NCBI RefSeq assembly: GCF_000719345.1
Contig: NZ_JOFX01000022.1
Location: 1-64,000 of the forward strand
From: Streptomyces sp. NRRL F-2664
GTDB lineage: Bacteria; Actinomycetota; Actinomycetes; Streptomycetales; Streptomycetaceae
Length of the DNA stretch: 64,000 nucleotides
Direction of reading: 5' to 3'
Below are positions 54,871 through 61,999 of this stretch, piece by piece. A program made the translations under genes and the position numbers. Numbering within the stretch: position 1 is the first letter of the stretch; each line of letters opens with the position of its first letter. The notes under the pieces were generated by a model. The model ran no database searches. It was given only the letters and a program-made list of their open reading frames with translations, and was not told the DNA's origin.

Positions 54871-54999
54871 ACCGCGCGTTGGTGGACAGCTCGGTGAACG
54901 GAAGCTGTCCAGGCTGATCAACGGCCGTCGGATCTGACAGGATGAACGGCGAGTCGAGAGTGTGAACACGAGAGTGTGAACAGCAGTGAGGAGAACGCG

Positions 55000-56028
55000 G
55001 TGTCTGCAATGTCGGCGGGACGGTCAGCCCTGCGGATGGGACCCGCGGAGCTGGTTCAGGCGGCGGCCATGGCCCGCCGCTTCTACCTGGAGGGCAAGTC
55101 CAAGATCCAGATCGCCGAGGAGTTCGGCGTGAGCCGCTTCAAGGTGGCCAGGGTCCTGGAGACCGCTCTCGAACGCGACCTCGTGCGCATCGAGATCCGT
55201 GTCCCCGCCGAGCTCGACGCCGAGCGGTCGGACGCGCTGCGGGCCCGCTACGGCCTCCGGCACGCCGTCGTCGTGGAGTCGCCGGCCGACGCCACCACCG
55301 AGGACGCGCCCGACCCGGAGAACCTGGGCGCGGTCGCCGCCGACCTGCTCGGCGAGCTCGTGAGCGAGGGCGACGTCCTGGGGCTGGCGTGGGGCCGTTC
55401 GACCATCCACATGGCCGCCTCCCTGCACCGGCTGCCGCAGTGCACCGTGGTGCAGCTGACGGGCGTGTACGACGCGGGGACCGCGGAGCGCGGCTCGGTG
55501 GAGGCCGTCCGCAGGGCCGCGCAGGTCTCGGGCGGCGACGCCCACCCGATCTACGCCCCCATGCTGCTGCCGGACCCGGCGACGGCGGCGGCGCTGCGCA
55601 GCCAGACCGGGATCGCGCGCGCCTTCGACTACTTCGACAAGGTCACGGTCGCGGCCGTCTCCATCGGTTCCTGGGAGCCGGGCATCTCGACCGTCCACGA
55701 CATGCTGACGGACGAGGAGCGGGCGCACTACGCCTCGCTGGGCGTGGCGGCGGAGATGTCCGCCCACCTCTTCGACTCCGAGGGCCGGCGGGTCGGCCGG
55801 GACCTCGGCGAGCGGTGCATCACCGTCGAGGCGGACCGGCTGCGGCGGATCCCCGAGGTCGTGGCGATCGCGGGCGGGCTGCGCAAGGCTTCCGCGATCG
55901 GTGCGGTGCTGCGGTCGGGGCTGGTCACCAGCCTCGTCACCGATACGGCGGTGGCCGACTACCTGCTGACGGAGTCGGCTCCGGGGCTGCGGCCGGCCCT
56001 GGACCGGGCCGACCCCGACGACCTGTAG
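55000..56028 (+). CDS. SorC/DeoR-type sugar-binding transcriptional regulator
   Basis: 342 residues from GTG 55000, chosen because GAGGAG sits 6 nt upstream; GTG 54976 would add 8 residues. N-terminal HTH (ARRFYLEGKSKIQIAEEFGVSRFKVARVLETAL, residues about 25-60), then the SorC sugar-phosphate-binding domain: LGLAWGRSTIHMAASLH, QLTGVYDAG, and GLRKASAIGAVLRSGLVTSLVTDTAVADYLL. Family members sense phosphorylated sugars. Its place directly behind rpe hints at pentose or related sugar control; that is inference. Confidence 0.88.
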   Translation: MSAMSAGRSALRMGPAELVQAAAMARRFYLEGKSKIQIAEEFGVSRFKVARVLETALERDLVRIEIRVPAELDAERSDALRARYGLRHAVVVESPADATTEDAPDPENLGAVAADLLGELVSEGDVLGLAWGRSTIHMAASLHRLPQCTVVQLTGVYDAGTAERGSVEAVRRAAQVSGGDAHPIYAPMLLPDPATAAALRSQTGIARAFDYFDKVTVAAVSIGSWEPGISTVHDMLTDEERAHYASLGVAAEMSAHLFDSEGRRVGRDLGERCITVEADRLRRIPEVVAIAGGLRKASAIGAVLRSGLVTSLVTDTAVADYLLTESAPGLRPALDRADPDDL

Positions 56029-56170
56029 GAACGGCCTCTCAGGACGACCCGCCGGGGCGACCCGTCGGGGTGGCCCGAACCGGCGCGGCGCGGGCCGTGG
56101 TGCGGATGGTGCCCGGATCGAGATCCGAAGGGCCGCCGCACATCGGCCCGCCGGGCGCATACTGGGTGCG

Positions 56171-56392
56171 ATGACAAAATCAGCAGTGCCTCGCCGTCAT
56201 TTGCCGTCCAGCCCGTTCAAGGCGCCCGTGGAACAGCCCGTCCGGCAGTTCAGCGTGGGCGACCGGGTCAGCCACGACGAGCACGGTCTCGGCCGTGTCG
56301 TCGGAATCGAGGAGGGGATCGCCGTTCTCGTCGACTTCGGTTCGGTCCAGAAGCGCATTCTGAGTCCGTACAGCAAGATGGCCGTGCTCTGA
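56171..56392 (+). CDS. Small beta-barrel protein (CarD/KOW-like)
   Basis: 73 residues from ATG 56171. A Pro/Ser-rich leader of about 25 residues precedes QFSVGDRVSHDEHGLGRVVGIEEGIAVLVDFGS, a strand-rich segment resembling the N-terminal Tudor-like half of CarD-family proteins, ending ILSPYSKMAVL. There is no Shine-Dalgarno; CATACT ends 7 nt before the ATG (leaderless-like). Conserved in Streptomyces; function unknown, with a nucleic-acid or protein-binding role only guessed. Confidence 0.75.
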   Translation: MTKSAVPRRHLPSSPFKAPVEQPVRQFSVGDRVSHDEHGLGRVVGIEEGIAVLVDFGSVQKRILSPYSKMAVL

Positions 56393-56444
56393 CGCGACCA
56401 TCGAGCGGTTCGCGGACGAACCGGATATTTGGCACGATCGGCGC

Positions 56445-56894
56445 ATGATCTTCCGGACCATGCGCCGACGGCTGTCGCGTCCGCTGGGGGCCGTGTTCCT
56501 CTGCATCGCGCTCGTCGCCTCGGCGGGCTGCGGCGTGCAGGAACGCGGCCCCTCCGCCGTCGGGGGCAGCAGCGCCGCCGCTGCCGAGACGGGCGGTGTG
56601 CCGGGCTGGGCCCGGGGGATGGCCGTCGTACGGGCCGACGAGCTGCCGCGGCAGGCGCGGGACGTCCTCGCGCTCATCGACCGGGGCGGGCCGTATCCGT
56701 ACCGGCAGGACGGCGCCGTCTTCGGGAACTTCGAGAAGGCCCTGCCGCGGCAGAAGCGCGGCTACTACCACGAGTTCACGGTGCGTACGCCGGGGGAGCG
56801 GGATCGGGGGGCCCGGCGGATCGTGACGGGCGGGGGCGGGGAGTTCTACTACACGGACGACCACTACGAGACCTTCAAGGCGGTTCTCCGATGA
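56445..56894 (+). CDS. Secreted guanyl-specific ribonuclease of the RNase Sa/N1 family
   Basis: 149 residues from ATG 56445. Residues 1-29 are a signal peptide (RRRLSRPLGAVFLCIALVASAGC) whose SAGC is a weak lipobox. The mature RNase fold starts near LPRQARDVLALIDRGGPYPY. Active-site residues of RNase Sa (E54, R65, H85) align here to E110 (YYHEFTV), R121 (RGARRIV) and H140 (DDHYETF). The Cys pair of RNase Sa is missing. It cuts RNA after G and so needs protection in the cytoplasm: the barstar gene overlaps its stop (ATGA). A leaderless-like CACGAT box lies 6 nt upstream. Confidence 0.92.
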   Translation: MIFRTMRRRLSRPLGAVFLCIALVASAGCGVQERGPSAVGGSSAAAAETGGVPGWARGMAVVRADELPRQARDVLALIDRGGPYPYRQDGAVFGNFEKALPRQKRGYYHEFTVRTPGERDRGARRIVTGGGGEFYYTDDHYETFKAVLR

Positions 56895-57349
56895 CCCTGC
56901 ATCCGCAGCCGCTCGCCCCGGCCCTCGCGGCGGCCGAGGCGGCGGGCCGGACGACCGTACGGCTTGACCTGGACGGCGTACGGGGGAAGGCGGAGCTGAT
57001 GCGGCGGTGCGGGGGTGCCTTGCGGCTGCCGGAGTGGGGCGGCGGGAACTGGGACGCGTTGGCGGACGCGTTGCGGGATCTGTCCTGGTTGGCTCCGGAG
57101 GGCGGGGCCGGGGCCGGGGCCGGGGGCGCGGGGTGGGTCGTCGTGGTGACGTCGTGGGAGGGGTACGCGGGGGCGCGGCCCGGGGAGTGGGAGACGTTCG
57201 TGGAGGTGCTGGAGGAGGCCGTTGCGTTCTGGAGGGAGGGGCGTGGGGAGGCCGGGCTTGTGGTGGTGCTGGCCGCGCCGGAGTCCGGGTGCGGGCCGGC
57301 CGCCGGGGCTCCGCCCCGGACCCCGCGCCTCAAGCACCGGCGGGGCTGA
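56891..57349 (+). CDS. Barstar-family RNase inhibitor with repeat-encoded tail
   Basis: 152 residues from ATG 56891, overlapping the RNase stop by 4 nt. The barstar core is clear (VRLDLDGVRGKAELMRRCGGALRLPEWGGGNWDALADALRDLSWL with the conserved W-G-x-x-W region; EVLEEAVAFWREGR). It would bind the RNase tightly and block its active site before export. The last about 18 residues (from CGPAAGAPPRTPR to the stop) come from an intergenic repeat (57301 on) and are probably not part of the fold. A Gly/Ala run (residues about 75-85) is low complexity. Confidence 0.88.
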   Translation: MTLHPQPLAPALAAAEAAGRTTVRLDLDGVRGKAELMRRCGGALRLPEWGGGNWDALADALRDLSWLAPEGGAGAGAGGAGWVVVVTSWEGYAGARPGEWETFVEVLEEAVAFWREGRGEAGLVVVLAAPESGCGPAAGAPPRTPRLKHRRG

Positions 57350-57377
57350 AAGAGCGCCTCAAGCACCGGCGGGGCTG
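57325..57377. repeat. Direct repeat of a Streptomyces intergenic element
   Basis: Two copies of 24 bp beginning GCGCCTCAAGCACCGGCGGGG at 57325-57348 and 57354-57377, 29 bp apart. The barstar stop codon lies at the end of the first copy. A GC-rich self-complementary stretch (57302-57318) precedes it. Confidence 0.85.
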
Positions 57378-57427
57378 GAGGGTGCGGCGGGGTGAACCGG
57401 GTGGTACAGCCACCCGGTTCGGTGGGG

Positions 57428-57898
57428 TCAGTCCGTCTTCGGGATCCATGGCGGGGTCTGGCCCCAGGTCCAGACCGGGATGTCGGCCGCGTCGACCGGT
57501 GGGGGGTTGGGGCCCGAGTAGATCAGGGCCATGCGGGTGCCCCACTCGATGTAGTAGGCGAAGACGCCGCGGAACTCGGGGTCCGTGGGGAGGCCGACCT
57601 CGTCGGCCGTGTCCATCAGCAGGTCCACCCAGCGGCGGCGCTGCTGCTCGGTGATCGCCCGGCCCAGGTGCTTGGTGGCCATGTGCTGGTGGCCGCCGTG
57701 GTGGGCGGTGTAGTCCGCCGGGCCGCCGAAGACCTCCGAGAGCCAGACCGCGACGTGCTGCGGGTGCTCGGCGTCCATGCCCGCGAAGACGGGGGCCAGG
57801 ATCTCGTCCTGCAGGGCGTGGGCGTAGAAGGCGTCGGTGAGGCGGTTCATCGCCTCCGCCCCGCCCATCCACTCGTAGATGGTGGGTGTGGTGCTCAT
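57428..57898 (-). CDS. Group II truncated haemoglobin
   Basis: 156 residues from ATG 57898. Truncated globin pattern: RLTDAFYAHALQDEILAPVFAGMDAEHPQHVAVWLSEVF, proximal His region (AHHGGHQHMATKHLGRAI), and the Trp G8 of group II (EQQRRRWVDLLMDTADEVG). Such proteins bind O2 or NO and are linked to oxidative or nitrosative stress. Its ATG overlaps the monooxygenase stop by 4 nt on the minus strand, so the two are co-translated. Ligand and partner are not readable from sequence. Confidence 0.9.
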   Translation of the reverse strand: MSTTPTIYEWMGGAEAMNRLTDAFYAHALQDEILAPVFAGMDAEHPQHVAVWLSEVFGGPADYTAHHGGHQHMATKHLGRAITEQQRRRWVDLLMDTADEVGLPTDPEFRGVFAYYIEWGTRMALIYSGPNPPPVDAADIPVWTWGQTPPWIPKTD

Positions 57899-58224
57899 CG
57901 CTGTGCGGCGCCCTTCCCCGTGCCCACGACGTCCGTCACGTGGTAGTGCTGCATCTCCTCGATCGCCGTCACGTAGGGGCGGATCGCGGTGAAGAAGGCC
58001 GGGAAGTGCTCCCCCTTGCGGAAGCCGCCCAGGTGGGCTTCCACCGAGGTCCAGCGGATCCGGAGGATGTAGCGCTCCTTCTCCTCCTCGCAGCGGGCCA
58101 GTTCGTAGTCGATGCACTCGGGCGCGGCGGCCAGCGACTCGGCCGCCCGGGCGTACGCGTCCTCGAAGGCCTCCTGGTCGTCCCCTGCGATCCGGTAGCG
58201 GATGTATTCGACGGTGGTCGTCAC
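57895..58224 (-). CDS. Antibiotic biosynthesis monooxygenase (ABM) domain protein
   Basis: 109 residues from GTG 58224 with GGGAGAGG upstream. ABM ferredoxin-like fold: VEYIRYRIAGDDQEAFEDAYARAAESLAAAP, CIDYELARCEEEKERYILRIRWTSVEAHLGGFRKG, FFTAIRPYVTAIEEMQHYHV. Such domains oxidise quinols or aromatics without cofactors, or act in haem breakdown. The overlap with the truncated globin suggests the two handle related chemistry; an in-frame extension to 58284 lacks support. Substrate unknown. Confidence 0.82.
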   Translation of the reverse strand: MTTTVEYIRYRIAGDDQEAFEDAYARAAESLAAAPECIDYELARCEEEKERYILRIRWTSVEAHLGGFRKGEHFPAFFTAIRPYVTAIEEMQHYHVTDVVGTGKGAAQR

Positions 58225-58296
58225 GGTGCGTACCTCTCCCTGGGTGTAGGTCCCGGCCAGCCTTACGCGATCACGCCGCTCCATGGGGCGGATTCC

Positions 58297-58806
58297 TCAA
58301 TCGGACCCGGACTTCATGGAGTCCGCCGGACCGGAGACGTCCGGGCCCTGCGCGCGGACCCGGCCGACCCGGTCCAGGGAGTCGCGCAGGTCCGCCAGCC
58401 AGCTGTCGGTGTTGCGGCCGACGAGGCGGACGCACCAGGCCAGTGCGTCGGCCCGGCTGCGGGCCACGCCCGCGGCGACCAGGGTGTCGAGGACCTGGCG
58501 TTCGGACTGGCGCAGGCGGGTCATGACGGGGACGGCGAGGTGGGTGAAGAGGGTCGTCCCGTCACCCACCCGTACGCCCCAGGCGACCTTGCGGCGGTAG
58601 AGCTCCTCGGCTTCACGGGCGACTTCGATGCGCTGTTCGCGGGTGCGTTCGCGGAACTCCCGGACCGACTCGGTCGCCGGGATCGTACCGACGACCGTGA
58701 TCTCCTCGCGGTCGACGGTGACCGGGTCGAGGGACTCGTACACGTCGACCGGCAGGCGCTCGGCGAACCACGCGCGGAGCTGTGCGCTCTGTTCTTCTGT
58801 AATCAT
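58297..58806 (-). CDS. Conserved hypothetical protein
   Basis: 169 residues from ATG 58806. Acidic, largely helical, no membrane segment. Recognisable stretches are LRAWFAERLPVDVYESLDPVTVDREEITVVG and RREKTREQRIEVAREAEELYRRKVAWGV-like helices, ending with LVAAGVARSRADALAWCVRLVGRNTDSWLADLRD. No family or catalytic motif is recognised. No Shine-Dalgarno. It lies between the globin pair and the oxidoreductase, all on the minus strand, but the gaps suggest its own transcript. Confidence 0.7.
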   Translation of the reverse strand: MITEEQSAQLRAWFAERLPVDVYESLDPVTVDREEITVVGTIPATESVREFRERTREQRIEVAREAEELYRRKVAWGVRVGDGTTLFTHLAVPVMTRLRQSERQVLDTLVAAGVARSRADALAWCVRLVGRNTDSWLADLRDSLDRVGRVRAQGPDVSGPADSMKSGSD

Positions 58807-58861
58807 GTAATCAACGTTGCGTCGGGTGTGCTCTTGATCACAAGACCCGGGGCGTTCGCTC

Positions 58862-60598
58862 TCAGCCCATCGAGCGGTAGCGGTGGATCAGGGAGACGGC
58901 CATCGCCCCCTCACCCACGCCGGACGCCACCCGCTTGACCGAGTGGGCGCGGACGTCGCCCGCCGCGAAGACACCGGGCACGCTCGTCTCCAGGGGGTAG
59001 GGCGCCCGTTCCAGGCTCCACTCGGCCGGGAGCTCGCCGCCGTTCGCGATGAGGTCCGAGCCGGTCAGGACGAAGCCGTACTCGTCCCGCTCGACGACGC
59101 CCGCGAGCCAGTCGGTGTGCGGGCGGGCCCCGATGAAGGTGAACATGAAGCGGGCGGCGACCTCGGTGTCCTTGCCGGTCCGCGCGTCGTGGAGGGTGAG
59201 GCGCTCCAGGTGCTCCGCGCCGTCCAGCCGGACCACGGTGGTGCGGACCCTGACCTCGATGTTGGGGGTGCGTCCGATCTCGTCTATCAGATAGCGGGAC
59301 ATGCTCGCGTCCAGGGACGAGGCGCGGACCAGGATCGTCACGCGGGCGGCGTACTTGGCGAAGTGGACGGCGGCCTGTCCCGCCGAGTTGGCCCCGCCGA
59401 CGATGAACACGTGCTGGGAGATGCAGGCCGAGCTCTCCGTGGTCGCCGCGCCGTAGTAGAGCCCGGCCCCCTCGAAGCGGTCGGCGCCCGGCGCGTCGAG
59501 CCGGTTGTACGAGACTCCGGTCGCGAGCAGGACCGTCTCGGCGGAGATCTCCGTGCCGTCGGCGAGGGTCAGGATCTTCGCGGGGTCGTCCCGGGTCAGC
59601 GAGACCACCTCCACCGGGTGCAGGATCTCGGCCCCGAAGCGGGAGGCCTGGATGGTCGCCCGGCGGGTCAGGTCCCCGCCGGACAGGCCCGAGGGGAAGC
59701 CGAGGTAGTTCTCGATCAGGCTGGAGGTGCCGGCCTGGCCGCCGGGGGCCCGGGAGTCCAGCATCAGCGTCGACAGCCCCTCCGAGGCCGAGTAGACGCC
59801 GGCCGCCAGCCCTGCGGGGCCCGCTCCGACGATGACGCACTCGTAGTGCGGGCGCGAGGCGGTGGTGGCCAGGCCCAGATGCCGGGCGAGCTGCGTGTCG
59901 GTGGGCGCCGAGAGCACCGCTCCGTCGGGGAAGCGGACCAGGGGCAGGGCCGCGTCCGGCTGGGCGGCGATCAGTGTCAGCGCCTCCGGGTCCCGCTCGA
60001 CGTTGAGGAAGCGGAACGGCTGGCCGTTGCGGGTGAAGAAGTCCCGTACGGCGTGGGTGCCGGGGGAGACGAGGTGCCCGGCGACGATGATGCCGTCGTA
60101 GGCGGGACGGTAGGTCGCCAGCCAGTCCGACAGCAGGTCGTCCAGGACCGGGAAGAGGCGCTCGTGCGGCGGGTCCCACGGTTTGAGCAGGTAGTAGTCC
60201 AGCCGAACCCGGTTGATCGCGGTGATCGCCGCGTCGGTCTCGGCGTACGCGGTCAGCAGCACCCGGCGGGCGTCGGGGAAGCGGCTGACGGCCTCCAGCA
60301 GGAACTCGACGCCCGTCACGTCCGGCATGCGCTGGTCCACCAGGAACAGCGCCGGATCGTGGCCCCGCTCGTCGAGGGAGTCGAGGATCTTCAGGGCGTC
60401 GGCCGCCGAGGAGGCGCCCAGGACCCGGTAGCGGTCGCCGTAGGCGCTGCGCAGGTCGCGGCGGACGGCCCGCAGCACCTGCGGGTCGTCGTCGACGGCC
60501 AGGATCACCGGCTTGCGGCTCTCCGCGCGCCCCGCGGCGGCCGGGGAGGCGGTGGGGACGGCGGCGGGCGCGGGCGAGCTCCCCGGGGCCGCGCTCAT
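58862..60598 (-). CDS. Response-regulator / thioredoxin-reductase-like flavoprotein fusion
   Basis: 578 residues from ATG 60598. Residues about 30-150 are a receiver domain (AVDDDPQVLRAV; Asp in LFLVDQRMPDVTG; Lys in YYLLKPWD). A small beta-alpha part (TRNGQPFRFLNVERDPEALTLIAAQ) follows, then an FAD/NADPH reductase: VIVGAGPAGLAAGVYSASEGL, ATTESSACISQHVFIVGGANSAGQAAVHFAKYA, and VPGVFAAGDVRAHSVKRVA. Thioredoxin reductase has CxxC before the NADPH domain; here the place (SYNRLDAPGADRF to GAATTESSAC) has no CxxC, so it is not a classical reductase. Overlaps the UBP zinc-finger gene by 4 nt. Partner unknown. Confidence 0.9.
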   Translation of the reverse strand: MSAAPGSSPAPAAVPTASPAAAGRAESRKPVILAVDDDPQVLRAVRRDLRSAYGDRYRVLGASSAADALKILDSLDERGHDPALFLVDQRMPDVTGVEFLLEAVSRFPDARRVLLTAYAETDAAITAINRVRLDYYLLKPWDPPHERLFPVLDDLLSDWLATYRPAYDGIIVAGHLVSPGTHAVRDFFTRNGQPFRFLNVERDPEALTLIAAQPDAALPLVRFPDGAVLSAPTDTQLARHLGLATTASRPHYECVIVGAGPAGLAAGVYSASEGLSTLMLDSRAPGGQAGTSSLIENYLGFPSGLSGGDLTRRATIQASRFGAEILHPVEVVSLTRDDPAKILTLADGTEISAETVLLATGVSYNRLDAPGADRFEGAGLYYGAATTESSACISQHVFIVGGANSAGQAAVHFAKYAARVTILVRASSLDASMSRYLIDEIGRTPNIEVRVRTTVVRLDGAEHLERLTLHDARTGKDTEVAARFMFTFIGARPHTDWLAGVVERDEYGFVLTGSDLIANGGELPAEWSLERAPYPLETSVPGVFAAGDVRAHSVKRVASGVGEGAMAVSLIHRYRSMG

Positions 60599-60867
60599 GC
60601 CGGGTCCAGCATCAGCTGGTCGGCGTAGCACCAGGCCCAGTCCTCGCCGGGCTCGTGGGAGGCCGCGATCGGGTGCTCGGTGGTCCGGTAGTGCCCGGTG
60701 GCGTGACGGTTCCTCGACGAGTCGCAGCATCCGACGTGCCCGCAGCTGAGGCACAGCCTCAGGTGCACCCAGGTGTCGCCGGCGGCGAGGCACTCCTCGC
60801 AGCCCACCGCGGTGGGCTCCACCGGGCGTATCCGATCGATGTGTGTGCACAACAGGTCCATCGTCAT
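60595..60867 (-). CDS. UBP-type zinc-finger protein
   Basis: 90 residues from ATG 60867. The Cys/His order of the ZnF-UBP fold is present: CTHIDRIRP, CEECLAAGDTWVHLRLCLSCGHVGCCDSSRNRHATGHYRTTEHPIAASHEPGEDWAWCYAD. Bacteria have no ubiquitin, so the ligand is not the eukaryotic one. Its stop overlaps the start of the flavoprotein fusion, so the two are translated together and probably interact. Confidence 0.85.
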   Translation of the reverse strand: MTMDLLCTHIDRIRPVEPTAVGCEECLAAGDTWVHLRLCLSCGHVGCCDSSRNRHATGHYRTTEHPIAASHEPGEDWAWCYADQLMLDPA

Positions 60868-61133
60868 CGTCGCCGTCCCTCTCCTCGTACTTCGCGCGCC
60901 CGCGATTCACGGCGCGTCCAGACCTTAGGGCGGGCCCCGTGAAATGGTTCACCGATTCGGCCGAAGTCACCTAGTCCTGGCACTACTTCATGACGTTCGC
61001 GCGCGACTTCCTGACGTGCCGCAGTCAGCTGTCCCGCTACCTCACGAAGTCGCATGCCGGCGCTTTGACGCAGGCTCCGGGCCCGGCCAGTGTGGGGGAC
61101 GCCAACGACAACAGGCGGCGCCTGGAGGAATAC

Positions 61134-61958
61134 GTGAGCAGAAAGATTCTGGTCATTGTCTCCGAACACGGTTACTGGGCCGAGGAACTGATAGGCCCCG
61201 TCTCGAAGTTCGACGAGCAGGGCTATGAGGTCATATTCGCCACGCCGACCGGAAAGCGTGCGCACGCTCTCCCGCCGAGCCTCGACGCGAACTACATCGA
61301 CCCCCCGCTCGGACGCTCGGTGACCACCGAGGAGAACGCCCGGCTGGGTCGGGAGTTCGAGCAGTCGAGCCGGCTGGACGCGCCGCTCGACATCGAGGCG
61401 TGGGTGCCCGAGCGTCCGTACACGAGCGACGCGGCCTACCTGCCCAAGCTGGAGCAGTACCACCGCGAGCTCGATGCACTCGACGCGGAGATCGCCGGGT
61501 ACGACGCGATCCTCATCGTCGGCGGCAGCGGCCCGATCGCCGACCTCGCCAACAACGAGCGCGTGCACGCCCTGATCCTGGCCTTCCACAAGGCCGGCAA
61601 GGTCGTGGCCGCCGAGTGCTACGGGGTCGCCTGCCTGGCCTTCGCCCGGGACTGGGACGACCGCAGGAGCATCATCCGGGGCAAGCACGTGACCGGCCAC
61701 TGCAAGGAGTACGACTACAAGGACGGCACCGGATTCCTCGGTACCGATTTCAACATGGGGCCGCCGCCGTATCCGCTGGAGTACATCCTGCGCGACGCGA
61801 CGGGACCGCGCGGCGCCTATCACGGAAACTTCGGAAAACCGGTCTCGGTGATCGTCGACTTCCCCTTCGTCACCGGACGTTCCACCCCGGACTCCTATCT
61901 CACGGGGCAGAAGATCGTGGAGGTCCTGGAGGACGGGCTCACCCGGTACGGCTGGTAG
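61134..61958 (+). CDS. DJ-1/PfpI-family protein (class I glutamine-amidotransferase-like)
   Basis: 274 residues from GTG 61134 (GGAGG 5 nt upstream); a 48-codon in-frame extension upstream lacks a site. Fold markers: KILVIVSEHGYWAEELIGPVSKFDEQGYEVIFATPTG, YDAILIVGGSGPIADLANN, nucleophile-elbow Cys in VAAECYGVACLAF (about residue 168), VTGHCKEYDYKDGTGF and YLTGQ. Family members are proteases, chaperones, glyoxalases or amide hydrolases; the role here is open. It is the first gene of a run with the ThDP enzyme (gap 41 nt) and a SnoaL-like gene. Confidence 0.85.
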   Translation: MSRKILVIVSEHGYWAEELIGPVSKFDEQGYEVIFATPTGKRAHALPPSLDANYIDPPLGRSVTTEENARLGREFEQSSRLDAPLDIEAWVPERPYTSDAAYLPKLEQYHRELDALDAEIAGYDAILIVGGSGPIADLANNERVHALILAFHKAGKVVAAECYGVACLAFARDWDDRRSIIRGKHVTGHCKEYDYKDGTGFLGTDFNMGPPPYPLEYILRDATGPRGAYHGNFGKPVSVIVDFPFVTGRSTPDSYLTGQKIVEVLEDGLTRYGW

Positions 61959-61999
61959 TCCCGGAAAGCGCCGGGAAATCGAAGGTCGAGGGGGAATTC

